This document shows positions 53,405 to 62,083 of a stretch of DNA of 64,000 bases, one piece after another. This DNA comes from LMUY01 sp965199005. GTDB lineage: Bacteria > Pseudomonadota > Alphaproteobacteria > Acetobacterales > Acetobacteraceae. The stretch lies in contig CBDAQK010000001.1 of NCBI GenBank assembly GCA_965199005.1, positions 2,542,001 through 2,606,000 on the forward strand. Reading direction: 5' to 3'. The notes below the pieces were generated by a model that was not told the origin of the DNA, made no database searches, and saw only the letters and a program-made list of their open reading frames with translations. A program made the position numbers and the translations under genes. Every line of letters begins with the position of its first letter. Position 1 is the stretch's first letter.

Positions 53405-54229
53405 GCCTCTTGGAAACCGGGCGCCCAGTGCGTGCCCTGGTTCGTGATCCCGATAAGGCAGCAGAGTGGACGGAGAAGGGCGTCGACTTGTGCCGAGGTG
53501 ACTTCACCGATGTGGCGGCGCACACAGCCGCATTGCACGGTGTGGGGGGCGCATTCCTGATGCTGCCACCATTCTTCACACCGCAATCCGGGTTTCCGGA
53601 GGCGAGGGCAATGGTGGATGGTTTTCACGAGGCTTTGCATCGGTCGCCCCCTGAACGGGTGGTCGCACTCTCCTCTGTCGGATCGCAGCGCAAAACCGGG
53701 CTCGGCATGATTACTGCGACGCATCTGCTGGAGGACGGGCTGCGTGACGTGCTGGCGCCGCTCTGCTTCGTGCGTCCCGGCTCCTTCCTGGAGAACCACG
53801 TTCCCAATCTTGTCCAAGCCAAGTCCACGGGCGTGTTCAAGACCTATTTAATGCCGGCCGACCGCGCCGTTCCCATGGCTGCGACACAAGATATCGGACA
53901 CGAGATTGCCCGACGCCTTGTCACGCATTGGAGCGGCCGTGCCATCGTCAAACTGGGCTCAATGGTCAGGCCGGATGAGTTGGCCCGCGCGATGGGCGGT
54001 GTGGCTGGCAGGCCGGTGCAGGCAAGGGCGATTGCGCGGGAGCAATGGGAAGCGATCGCTCGCGGAGCGTGGCATGCCGCCTGGCTTCATCGACCCGTTC
54101 CCGGAAATGGAGGAGAGCTATAACTCTGGATGGATCGGCTTCGGAATGCCCGATACGGAACGGGTCCACGGCGCGACCACGCCAACGCAGGTCTTTGCCC
54201 GAGCACAGGCCACTCCAAACCGGCGCTGA
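53405..54229 (+). pseudogene. NmrA-type NAD(P)-binding protein, truncated and frameshifted
   Basis: The frame resumes the family at LLETGRPVRALVRDPDKAAE, without the N-terminal GxTGxxG nucleotide loop, and continues VDLCRGDFTDVAAHTAALHG, VGGAFLMLPPFF, RVVALSSVGSQ and FVRPGSFLENHVPNL. After REQWEAIAR a frameshift near 54065 moves the true C-terminus (PPGFIDPFPEMEESYNSGWI) into another frame, ending at 54229. Both defects make it a remnant of an atypical short-chain oxidoreductase. Confidence 0.75.
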
Positions 54230-54503
54230 TCGTAGACGCAGCGTCGCAACGTGCTGTCGGCGATGCGGGTCCCCCCATCCTCAGGCATCATGCTTACCGC
54301 CGGAGAGCCTCAATGCCAGCCGCCACGCTCCGTATGGTCGGCTTCAGCAATCACTGTTGATGATCGTAACCACGCGCCTGTCTGCGGTGTTAAAGCCCCA
54401 ATCTGTCAAATCGCTTCCAAAGCTGACCCCCATTTGGAGTGCGCCCCTGCGGGTGGACAGAATGGGCGATTTGAATTGACCCCCTCTGCTGGGCTTCCGG
54501 AGA

Positions 54504-54863
54504 ATGGAAGTCATGACGAAGCACCGATCTCACAGCGCCGCTTTCAAACGGCAGGTTGCTGAGGAATTCATCGCGGGCGAGACATTGCACGCGCTCTCCA
54601 AGCAACATGACATCTCGCGGCAGCTGATCCGGATCTGGGTCGGCAAGTTCGAGGCTGGTGCCTTGGATGATGACGTGCAGGCGGCCGATCTGATGCAGGA
54701 ATACGAAGCCAAGATCGCAGCCCTCGAGCGTCTGGTCGGCCGTCAGGCGCTGGAGATCGAGCTTCTAAAGGGGGCTTTGAAGCATGCACCCCGGCCGAAA
54801 AGCGCGACCACCTCCGTCGTCACCGGCCCTATGGCGTCTCCGTCAGCAGGGGGTGCGAGCTGA
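54504..54863 (+). CDS. IS3-family transposase OrfA, 119 aa
   Basis: The N-terminal helix-turn-helix (SHSAAFKRQVAEEFIAGETL, HALSKQHDISRQLIRIWVGK) is followed by a leucine-zipper helix (YEAKIAALERLVGRQALEIE). It binds the element's ends. The stop overlaps the OrfB start in TGATG. An internal ATG at 54513 is an alternative start. Confidence 0.88.
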   Translation: MEVMTKHRSHSAAFKRQVAEEFIAGETLHALSKQHDISRQLIRIWVGKFEAGALDDDVQAADLMQEYEAKIAALERLVGRQALEIELLKGALKHAPRPKSATTSVVTGPMASPSAGGAS

Positions 54864-55660
54864 TGGGCCTCACGCGATCCACCTTCTACGACGCGCAGCC
54901 AGCCACGTTACCCGACGACGGCATCCTTGCCCGGATCGGCACGATCTGTGACGAGTTCGAGTGCTACGGTTATCGGCGGGTGGGAGCAGCACTGCGCCAC
55001 CAGGGCGTGGTCGTGAACGGCAAGAAGCTGCGCCGCCTCATGCGTGAGCACGATTTGCAGCCAAAACAGCGGCGGCGCTACGTCGTGACGACCGACAGCG
55101 ACCATGCCGGGCTGATCTATCCCGACTTGGCCAAAGGTGTCGTTCCCGATCGCCCGAACCAGCTCTGGGTCGCAGACCTGACATACGTCGCCATCCCTGG
55201 CGGGTTCGTCTACCTGGCTGCCATCCTGGATGCCTGGTCGCGCAAGGTCGTCGGCTACGCGATTAGCCGGTCCATGGATGCCCGCATCGCCGTCGCGGCT
55301 CTGAAGGCAGCGATCAGGAACCGGGCTCCGCCAACCGGCTGCATTCACCACTCCGATAGGGGGTCGCAATACGCGTCCGAAGTGTATCGCGCGCTGCTGG
55401 CGGCTCATGGCCTGACCGGTTCAATGAGCCGCCGTGGCAACCCCTATGACAACGCCAAAGCAGAGAGCTTCATGAAGACGCTGAAGGTGGAGGCCGTCTA
55501 CCTGGCAGCCTACGAGACATTCGAGGACGTCACTGCCGACCTTCCGCGCTTCATCGACGACGTCTACAACTCAAGACGGCTGCACTCGGCGCTGGGATAC
55601 CTCAGCCCCGTGCAGTTCGAGGATCAACACGCCCGGCAGACGGTCAAAACAGCGGCTTGA
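54863..55660 (+). CDS. IS3-family transposase OrfB, catalytic, 265 aa
   Basis: This has an integrase fold with the DDE triad: Asp in NQLWVADLTYVAIPGGFVYL, Asp in HHSDRGSQYASEVYRALL, and Glu in GNPYDNAKAESFMKTLKVE. The N-terminal HTH_21 region (IGTICDEFECYGYRRVGAAL) and the end HSALGYLSPVQFEDQ are complete. It should form the active transposase with OrfA. Confidence 0.92.
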   Translation: MGLTRSTFYDAQPATLPDDGILARIGTICDEFECYGYRRVGAALRHQGVVVNGKKLRRLMREHDLQPKQRRRYVVTTDSDHAGLIYPDLAKGVVPDRPNQLWVADLTYVAIPGGFVYLAAILDAWSRKVVGYAISRSMDARIAVAALKAAIRNRAPPTGCIHHSDRGSQYASEVYRALLAAHGLTGSMSRRGNPYDNAKAESFMKTLKVEAVYLAAYETFEDVTADLPRFIDDVYNSRRLHSALGYLSPVQFEDQHARQTVKTAA

Positions 55661-55669
55661 ATCTGTCCA

Positions 55670-55707
55670 CCCGCAGGGGCGCACTCCACTCCCAGGGGCG
55701 CACTCCA
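55670..55707. repeat. Two 19-bp tandem copies in the IS3 right end
   Basis: CCCGCAGGGGCGCACTCCA (55670-55688) is followed directly by CTCCCAGGGGCGCACTCCA (55689-55707), differing at three positions. The left end has only one copy. This is probably a slippage duplication in the transposase-binding part of the terminal repeat. Confidence 0.85.
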
Positions 55708-55792
55708 TCAGGGGGTCACTATTCGCCGCGAATTTACATGATTGGAATCGCCCTAAAAATAAGCCGCCGGGCAAGCCGGGGCAGGTCATCGG

Positions 55793-56533
55793 CTATGACT
55801 CCACCGGCCGTTCCCGCGCACCGTGGAAACGGATCACCGGCTTGCCGGTGCCGGGAATGCCGGAGACGGCCAGCACCGTCTCGGCGGGCACATTAACCCA
55901 TGTGCTGCCAGCAACCGCGCCCGCCTCCAAAAGCCATTTCCCCGCGATGGCGAAGCCCATGGTGTAGCCGAGCCAGCGCGGCCGTTGCCCGCCCGAGCCA
56001 AAAAACCAGGCATTATGGTCGTAGGCCGGGTCTGACAGCACGGAGGCGTCCGGCTGTTGGATGCGAAGGGCGTCCTGATCAACCGCACACTCCCAGGGCT
56101 CCGGCGGAGTGCCGAGCAACCACCCCGTGAATTGCCCGGCAAGTCCTTCGCTGACCAGCGCCTCACCCAGGGTGCGGCCATATCCGACTGCGCCCATGCG
56201 CATGCAGTGATGCACCTCGTGGACCAAAGTCCGGCGCAGGGAACCCTCCTTGAGGCATGTGGCAAAGTGCTGGTTGTCCGGGTCCAGAGTCAGAGCGAGC
56301 AGACCCTTGCGGTAGGCGTGGCCTCCCATGCCGATTTCGGGAATGACGCCGCCTGACAGGCGCTGCACCAGGATGTCAACGGGAGACGTCTGCAGTACCC
56401 GGCTGACGGCCTCCCAGGCGGTATGCACGTCGAGAGCAATCCGCTCGCGCCATGGTCCCAGATCGCCTTCCGCCTCCAACCAGTGCAACCGCCAGTCCAT
56501 CACCTCTTCCGCCATCCCGATTTTGCGCCTCAT
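55793..56533 (-). CDS. DUF2268-like putative zinc metallopeptidase, 246 aa
   Basis: The central sequence RRTLVHEVHHCMRMGAVGYG holds HEVHH, a canonical HExxH zinc-binding site, and RTLGEALVSEGLAGQFTGWL supplies the downstream Glu, as in the YjaZ/DUF2268 family of predicted zinc proteases. Upstream is IPEIGMGGHAYRKGLLALTL, and the C-terminus WLGYTMGFAIAGKWLLEAG fits too. No signal peptide is seen. The start could also be the ATG at 56515. It stands alone beside the IS3 element, so its partner and substrate are unknown. Confidence 0.8.
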   Translation of the reverse strand: MRRKIGMAEEVMDWRLHWLEAEGDLGPWRERIALDVHTAWEAVSRVLQTSPVDILVQRLSGGVIPEIGMGGHAYRKGLLALTLDPDNQHFATCLKEGSLRRTLVHEVHHCMRMGAVGYGRTLGEALVSEGLAGQFTGWLLGTPPEPWECAVDQDALRIQQPDASVLSDPAYDHNAWFFGSGGQRPRWLGYTMGFAIAGKWLLEAGAVAGSTWVNVPAETVLAVSGIPGTGKPVIRFHGARERPVES

Positions 56534-56907
56534 AATTGCATACCGGGCGCATTGCCGCCATCGATCAGGTCATCGTGTTGTGGGACGGACAGACTGCCCT
56601 CAGGTCTGCCTGCTTGGCTGCAGGGGAGTGCGTTGCCAGACCAACTCCGTCCTGCTCCGCTTGTCGACCCACTTCGCGTCCAATGCGGCAGGCTCGTCGG
56701 CTGCAGTAAACCTCCAGCGGAAGGCACCTGCGCCGGGAAGGCCGAATTTGGCCCATCGTGTGTATGCAGCCGCTAAGCGGGTCGCCGCGGTCCGGCTGCA
56801 TGGAACCACGTTATCACCCATGACTAAACCGTCGGCACCCCGTCCGGGCCGCGTGGCGCGGATGGCGGCACACGTTTGCCCGGATACCAGTCTCCTTCGG
56901 CCAGGCG
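56534..56907. other. Short stretch without a supported gene
   Basis: A minus-strand frame around 56600-56776 reads FRWRFTAADEPAALDAKWVD and may be a coding scrap, but it has no start, no known motif and no neighbour to support it. Nothing else is seen. Confidence 0.3.
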
Positions 56908-57690
56908 CTACACAGCCGGGTTGTCGGCCGCCCCATCACCCAAGCAGGTAGTCCAGCGTAATTTTGGCAAGCGGCGGACGCGTTTTCCGGTGGCGTGGAA
57001 CACCGCGTTGGCGATGGCGGGCGCAATGCCCACGATTGCCAGCTCGCCTACTGCCTTCCCGCCCAGCGGGGTCGCGTCGTAGTCGGGCTGCCCGACCGAG
57101 ATCGTCTCGATGTGCGGCACGTCGGCGTTGGTGGCGATCCGGTAGTCGGCCAGATTGGCGCTGAGGATGCGGCCGTTGCGCGGATCGGTGATCCCTTCCT
57201 CGAGCAGCGCCATCCCGATGCCCATCACGATGCCGCCTTTGAACTGGCTCTCGGCCAATTTGGGGTTGTAGAGCCGCCCGGCATCGAGCGCGCTGACCAC
57301 GCGGGTGACCTGCACCGTGCCGAAATCCTCGTCCACGCGAACCTCGATGAAATGCGCGCAGAAGCTGTGCCGCGACTTCGGCAGCTTGGCGCCCCGCTCC
57401 ATCCCGGAGAGGCTGATGAAGTAGTTCAGCCGCTCGTCCGCCGAGCGCGCCGCTTCCGGCAGCGTGTCGCAGGTGACCTCGATGACGTCGCGCCCGGTGG
57501 CTCCATCAGCTCGGCAATAGTGACCGTCTCGCCGCGCGGGGTGCGGAGGCGGCCGTCGGCGAGGGTGAGCGTGTTGGCCTGCAGCGGGGAGTTGGGATCG
57601 GACAGGCCAAGCACGATCAGCTCGTCACGGGCGGTCAGCGCCGTCTTGTGAACGGCGGCGGCCATCAGATTGGCGAGCTGCGTCCGGCAC
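56908..57690 (-). pseudogene. C-terminal remnant of a xanthine-dehydrogenase-type molybdopterin subunit
   Basis: The minus strand reads AVHKTALTARDELIVLGLSD and TLADGRLRTPRGETVTIAEL. After a frameshift near 57500 it continues GRDVIEVTCDTLPEAARSAD, HFIEVRVDEDFGTVQVTRVV, SALDAGRLYNPKLAESQFKG and GGKAVGELAIVGIAPAIANA. This is the last third of the large molybdenum-cofactor subunit of the xanthine oxidase family. About 500 N-terminal residues are missing where it meets the metallophosphoesterase gene, and the extreme C-terminus looks replaced. Confidence 0.85.
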
Positions 57691-58371
57691 CAGGCCCGGG
57701 AGGTCTATTCGTCGCAGGCGAAGCACTTCAGCCCGCCCAAGTCCTGTCACCGCCACGCCTCCAGGAAGCAATCCCCGGTAAGACTGGTGGTGATGGCCAT
57801 GTATGATCGCGCGCGCTCCGCAGGCCGCGGCTGCCTGCCCGATGCCGGCCGATCCAAGCGGATGCGAGCCCGGCGCCTCATGGCTGACCAGCACGTCAGC
57901 GCCTCCTTCGGCGAGTGCGGCCACGTCCTCCGGGAAAATTGCGGCGCGAAGGTTCAGGGGGAGGCCGCCCCGCCATCGGTCACGGGGGGAAAGGGCACGC
58001 AGGCAGGCGCTGCGGGTGTCGTAGGCCGCCCGTGCGGCCGACCCTGGGGTCCAGACGCCGTCACGGAAGAGGCCGCCAAGCCCCGCGACAGTGATGCCGC
58101 CCACTTCGGCGAAGCGGGCGTGCAGGCACCCTTCCGGATAATCGCTGAAGAGGCGATCGTGCCACTCCTCGCAATCCACATCGTGGTTGCCGAAAATCCA
58201 GCGCACTCGGATCCCGGCATCGAAAATGCTGGCGAGTTGCTTCCGGAGCGGCATGCGCAAGTCGAGGTCGCCGAGAATGATCACGCCCGCTGGAGGATCG
58301 TCATGGCAGGCCCGCAGGAGGGGAGCAAAGTCGCCGTGCGGATCGCCGTAGAAAAGGACGTCATCGCTCAT
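57625..58371 (-). CDS. Calcineurin-like metallophosphoesterase, 248 aa
   Basis: The ATG at 58371 (MSDDVLFYGDPHGDF) opens an intact two-metal phosphoesterase: DPHGD, VIILGDLDL, FGNHDVD, the His in VLVSHEAPGSHP and the final GHHHQ. These motifs bind the metal pair that hydrolyses phosphomono- or diesters; the substrate is unknown. The last 24 residues (PDAARQSDGRRRSQDGADRP) are read from the adjoining oxidoreductase remnant, so the native C-terminus has been fused or extended. It is the only intact copy of three in the window. Confidence 0.85.
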   Translation of the reverse strand: MSDDVLFYGDPHGDFAPLLRACHDDPPAGVIILGDLDLRMPLRKQLASIFDAGIRVRWIFGNHDVDCEEWHDRLFSDYPEGCLHARFAEVGGITVAGLGGLFRDGVWTPGSAARAAYDTRSACLRALSPRDRWRGGLPLNLRAAIFPEDVAALAEGGADVLVSHEAPGSHPLGSAGIGQAAAACGARAIIHGHHHQSYRGLLPGGVAVTGLGRAEVLRLRRIDLPGLVPDAARQSDGRRRSQDGADRP

Positions 58372-58771
58372 GTCCGGCCACCAGGCTGCAGGGTGCGGGC
58401 ATTCTAGCAGGAAATCCGTGTCTTCCGCGGATCGCGACAAGGCTGTGGTCCTGGCGGGCTACGGGGGATGGAAGAGTTCCGCAAACCCTTGATCAACCCG
58501 ATCGAGCAATGACAGGTGTGCTTGGGACGCGTGCGGATAACCCGTGGCTTGTTGTAACCATTCGGGCGCATCAGGCCGACGGTAAATTCGGGCACGGCAA
58601 ACCACCGCCCTGGCGTTTGTATCCGGTAAACCACGAGGTATTTCAACCCGGCTTGCAGCCAGTTCAAGTTTGCCGCACTGGGCTTTGCGTGACCTAATCC
58701 ATCCAGCTGTCATTAATCGAGTCGCGATGCTCCGGCCATTGGCGCACACCGGGTGTCACATGGAGTATGAC

Positions 58772-59644
58772 ATGGGAAAAGACGCCGGGAGCGATGTAAG
58801 CGGTGCGGCGGCCGAGGCTGACCCGCGCAATATGGAACTGCTCGCTTTGGTTGCGACCCTCAAACGGCCCGTTCCTGTTCCCGTAGCGAACGTGAGGCTG
58901 TCGAAGACAGTGCAGATGCGCGAGGGCCGCCTGCCGATTGCAAAGGAGCGGTCGGCCGCAATAGCGGACCTGTTCAGGGAGCGCCCCGACTTGCTCAGCC
59001 GCCTGCAGGCAATCCGGCAGGGACCTGGCGCCTTTTCCGTGAGACTGCGGCGGGAGTTTGGATTCAGGCCGACGCATGTGGACTGCGTCGCGCTTGCCAG
59101 CCTTTGCCCGCCGGTTGCCGTGAGGGGTCTTGGGAAGACGAAGGGTAATGCTGAGAAAGCGGACCAAACGCCCGATGGCCAGCCTGCCGGTCTTGACGCT
59201 AAATCCCCGCGGAAACCTTCTGCGGCTGAGGCCGCCGCCGCCCTGGCCGGCTACGTCAGGCCGAGCCCGCGGGCCCCGGCAGCGGTCGACGGCGTCAGGG
59301 CGCCACGGGTGCGGATTAACCGGGTTGCCATGGAATGGGCTCGCCAGGCGTCCGCGGAAGCTGACCGTCTGGCCGACGAGGAGGCGGAGCGTCAGGCGGA
59401 GCGTCCGGCGAAGGCGGCGGCGCACCGCGCACTGCTGGACAAGGCGCTGCAAGCCAGGCGACGGGGGCCTCTGGATCTTGTCGAGCTTCTGGCCGGAAGT
59501 CCGGCATACCGAGCCCTGCTCGTCCCGGCTTACGGGGAACCGATCCTCCTGGAGCTCACAGACCTCGAATCTAAGCTTTTCAATGATGGCGAGGAACGGC
59601 GAAAGAAAAGGAGGCGGACTAAGATGCGCCCGCCACCGGTTTAG
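58772..59644 (+). CDS. Hypothetical charged protein, 290 aa
   Basis: I choose the ATG at 58772 because GGAG lies six bases upstream; the frame is open back to 58670. The protein has an N-terminal half with PNMELL-like helical texture (RNMELLALVATLKRPVPVPV, SLCPPVAVRG), an Ala/Pro linker (AAAALAGYVRPSPRAPAAVD) and a long, strongly charged helix (ASAEADRLADEEAERQAERP). It ends in KKRRRTKMRPPPV, which suggests nucleic-acid binding. No family is recognised. Confidence 0.6.
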   Translation: MGKDAGSDVSGAAAEADPRNMELLALVATLKRPVPVPVANVRLSKTVQMREGRLPIAKERSAAIADLFRERPDLLSRLQAIRQGPGAFSVRLRREFGFRPTHVDCVALASLCPPVAVRGLGKTKGNAEKADQTPDGQPAGLDAKSPRKPSAAEAAAALAGYVRPSPRAPAAVDGVRAPRVRINRVAMEWARQASAEADRLADEEAERQAERPAKAAAHRALLDKALQARRRGPLDLVELLAGSPAYRALLVPAYGEPILLELTDLESKLFNDGEERRKKRRRTKMRPPPV

Positions 59645-59715
59645 CTTGCTTGGGTCCGATGCCTTTTCGTGACGCCGATAGTGCCGTCTGAATACTGGGC
59701 CGGATAATGGCGCGC

Positions 59716-60612
59716 CTATAGCGGGGGCCCCGACGTGCCTCCGGGCTCACGGGGACCCGCAAGGCGGACGCCCGCGTCCCAGTAGTGCTCCGTGATCTTG
59801 AATTGACCATCCCACTGACGCTGAACTCCGCAGACCGCCGGCGTTCGCGCGGTCGTGCCATTGATCAAGCCGTTTTCCCTGAGATTCGCAATGCTGGACG
59901 AGCCGTCGGCGCCGAGCCTAACGTTCAGCAGGACTGCCGGCTTAGCGGTCTGTTCCTTGCGGAACGCGCGGAAGTCATCGTGGCGCACGATTATATAAGG
60001 CGCGCCCCAGCCGGCGGAGTGCAGGATAGCACCCGGTTCAGTATCGTCCACGAGGGACACCGCGCTTCCGTCCTCCTCGCAGGCCGCCACGATCCCCAGG
60101 ATGCGAGGGTGCGCCGAGGCAAAGAACGCCAGACGCCCGGGCCAGTCCGCCATGGCGGCCACAGTGCTCCGCGGGTTGGCCAGGACGGGCGTGAAATCGG
60201 TGCCGTCGAGGAAGTAGGCGTGCGATGGGGGGCCTCCGCCCGTCTCCACCACCGCGGCGTATCCGGCGAGGTGGCCATTGCGCGCGCCCGCCACGAACGC
60301 CTCAACGCGGACTCGTCCCGGCGGTCCGTCCATCCGGACGAGCACAATCGGATCGGCCGGCGGTGGTCCTGAAAATGGAAATGCGTCTGGAGGCAGGGAA
60401 AGGGGCCGCCGCGTCCCGATGATGCCGATATCGACAGCTGCAGGCTCCGGTCCGGCGAAAGACGCGATGAACACCCGGGCTGAAGGGACGAGCGCGTCCG
60501 CAATTTGCCGCACCTGCGCCAGGATCCGCACATCATTGACTGGCCAGGCCGGATTGCCGTCGGCGGCCGCTGTCAAGGCGCACAGCTCCAATGCGAAGCG
60601 TTCGGTTTCCAA
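59716..60612 (-). CDS. Hypothetical protein, about 298 aa
   Basis: The frame is open to 60780, but the first 56 residues look non-native. I place the start at a TTG at 60612 with AGGA upstream (LETERFALELCALTAAADGN). The protein has alternating strands and helices: RVFIASFAGPEPAAVDIGII, PIVLVRMDGPPGRVRVEAFV and DWPGRLAFFASAHPRILGIV. It ends in QWDGQFKITEHYWDAGVRLA. No catalytic motif or signal peptide is visible. It converges with the preceding gene. Confidence 0.55.
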   Translation of the reverse strand: METERFALELCALTAAADGNPAWPVNDVRILAQVRQIADALVPSARVFIASFAGPEPAAVDIGIIGTRRPLSLPPDAFPFSGPPPADPIVLVRMDGPPGRVRVEAFVAGARNGHLAGYAAVVETGGGPPSHAYFLDGTDFTPVLANPRSTVAAMADWPGRLAFFASAHPRILGIVAACEEDGSAVSLVDDTEPGAILHSAGWGAPYIIVRHDDFRAFRKEQTAKPAVLLNVRLGADGSSSIANLRENGLINGTTARTPAVCGVQRQWDGQFKITEHYWDAGVRLAGPREPGGTSGPPL

Positions 60613-61053
60613 CGGTGTCCTGCGTCCCGTGGTGTGCCTCCACCGAAGAGGGTGCGCCAAGCTCGTGCAAGGGACGCCGTTGCACCCGCATGTGTCCGCA
60701 CGCCGGCCGTGACAAAACCCAACGAAGCCGTGCCGGAACGCCTGTCCCGCCCGGGGGCGGCGGCAGGATTGAGCCCGCATATGCCGCGACCGGCCAAGGG
60801 CGCGCCCAATGCCGGTGCTTAGGAAAAAGTTGACTCAGGGGCTTACTGGCTGGGCTGTGCTGTGTTATGAAGAGTACGTTGTGAGCCCAACTACTTTCCG
60901 AGCTCGTCATGCGCCGAAGTGCTGCCGTCACCCTAGCGGAGACGGAACGTAGCCCTTTAGAGGTTACGGCCCTGCCAAGGAGAAGTCCGAGGCTAGGGAA
61001 AACAGCAAAGTTGGGCGGACGCATGGCGCTGCGCTGATTCAGTGCAGGTGTGC
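60613..61053. other. Intergenic region before the methyltransferases
   Basis: It lies between divergent genes and should hold their promoters. Short frames here show no conserved features and I see no repeat or operator that I can name. Confidence 0.35.
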
Positions 61054-61761
61054 ATGTCCGATTTAGAAGATATCATCACTGTCCCCGGCAACCGTCGTGG
61101 GTCCAGCCGCCGTCCTGCGGGTATCCGCGAGCGTGCGGACGCCAAAACACTGGCCGCACGTGGCCTTCACAGCCGCAAAACCAAAAAGCCAGCACCGAAA
61201 AAGCCGAAGAAGCGCGAGAAGCCCTTCTTCGGTCCAGGGGGCGCCGCGCTGTCCTCCGCGGGGGTCAAGTGGAACACCCCCAAATCGGTTGTCGACGCAA
61301 TCTTGCAGGCTCTCGGCCGCGATCGGTTTGACATTGATCCTTGCGCGCCCGCCGATGGCGGCGGCCATGTCGAGGCGGCAACCCGCTTTACCGAAAAGGA
61401 TGACGGGCTCGTCCAAAAATGGGATGGCGTCATGTTCGTCAATCCTCCCTACGCCCGCGGGGTGACGGGCAAATGGGCGCGCCGTTGCCACCACTCTGTC
61501 GAGAGCGGTGAGGCCAAGATTGTCATTGGCCTCTACCCGGCCCGGGTCGGAACGGTTTGGTGCCACCGGCACGTCTTCCGGGCTCTGGCGCCCGTTTTGT
61601 TTTTCAGCCGGCGCCTTCATTTCGGCGATGGCGGGACCCCCGCTCCCTTTGACTCGATGCTCGTTCTGTGGGGTGCCGATGAAGCGACGGTGGCTGCGAT
61701 TGCGGCCGGGTTCCCCGACGCGGTTTTGGTCCGGTGCCACAATCCGGGAGGTCCGCAATGA
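61054..61761 (+). CDS. Phage-type DNA N6-adenine methyltransferase, 235 aa
   Basis: A basic, Lys/Pro-rich N-terminus (SRKTKKPAPKKPKKREKPFF) precedes a Dam-like domain of the phage class: VKWNTPKSVVDAILQALGRD, FDIDPCAP and the catalytic FVNPPYARG (residue 130). Then follow KIVIGLYPARVGTVWCHRHV, LFFSRRLHFGDGGTPAPFDS and MLVLWG. It transfers a methyl group from S-adenosylmethionine to adenine. Such enzymes usually come from prophages or plasmids and guard against restriction. The stop overlaps the next start (ATGA at 61758-61761), so a second protein is coupled. Confidence 0.9.
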   Translation: MSDLEDIITVPGNRRGSSRRPAGIRERADAKTLAARGLHSRKTKKPAPKKPKKREKPFFGPGGAALSSAGVKWNTPKSVVDAILQALGRDRFDIDPCAPADGGGHVEAATRFTEKDDGLVQKWDGVMFVNPPYARGVTGKWARRCHHSVESGEAKIVIGLYPARVGTVWCHRHVFRALAPVLFFSRRLHFGDGGTPAPFDSMLVLWGADEATVAAIAAGFPDAVLVRCHNPGGPQ

Positions 61762-61985
61762 GCTTCCCGTTTGGCGCACGCCAAAATCTCGCGGAGCTTT
61801 TCGCAGGTGTCGGGGCGGCACACGCCGGGTTGGGCACCGGCAAAGGTGCCAATGAGGATCATTTTCGGTGGGCGTCAGATCCTTGCAAGGACCTGTCGTC
61901 GGCGGGAATGCGGGCAGGACTGCCGGCTGCGTCTCACTGCGACGCTGCCGGCACGCTCCGGCAGACGGGCATGGCGGCCTGCTGA
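61758..61985 (+). CDS. Short ORF resembling the start of a C5-methyltransferase, 75 aa
   Basis: Coupled by ATGA to the adenine methyltransferase, it reads NLAELFAGVGAAHAGL, similar to the S-adenosylmethionine motif I of the C5-methyltransferase 300 bases downstream (FIELYAGIGHPRVAF). It then reads RWASDPCKDLSSAG, which recalls the catalytic SSPCTDFTSAG. If this is real, it is a truncated or internally deleted methyltransferase. The Cys/Ala-rich tail is probably not native. It is short, so chance cannot be excluded. Confidence 0.4.
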   Translation: MSFPFGARQNLAELFAGVGAAHAGLGTGKGANEDHFRWASDPCKDLSSAGMRAGLPAASHCDAAGTLRQTGMAAC

Positions 61986-62083
61986 CGGACTTGGGCGCGG
62001 CTCCCTGGATCTGGGCGCCGTGCTTCAGACGTTTCAGCCACCCGGCCGACGGGACCGCACTCCCGTCACTCCTGGAGACCACA

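Larger units (their letters stand above)
54424..55718 (+). mobile_element. IS3-family insertion sequence, 1295 bp
   Basis: The ends read TGACCCCC inwards on both sides, followed by the shared block TGGAGTGCGCCCCTG. The right end carries this block twice (see repeat at 55670-55707). No matching 3- or 4-bp target duplication flanks the element (AGC left, CTA right), so one flank has been rearranged. It encodes a two-gene transposase. Confidence 0.82.
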
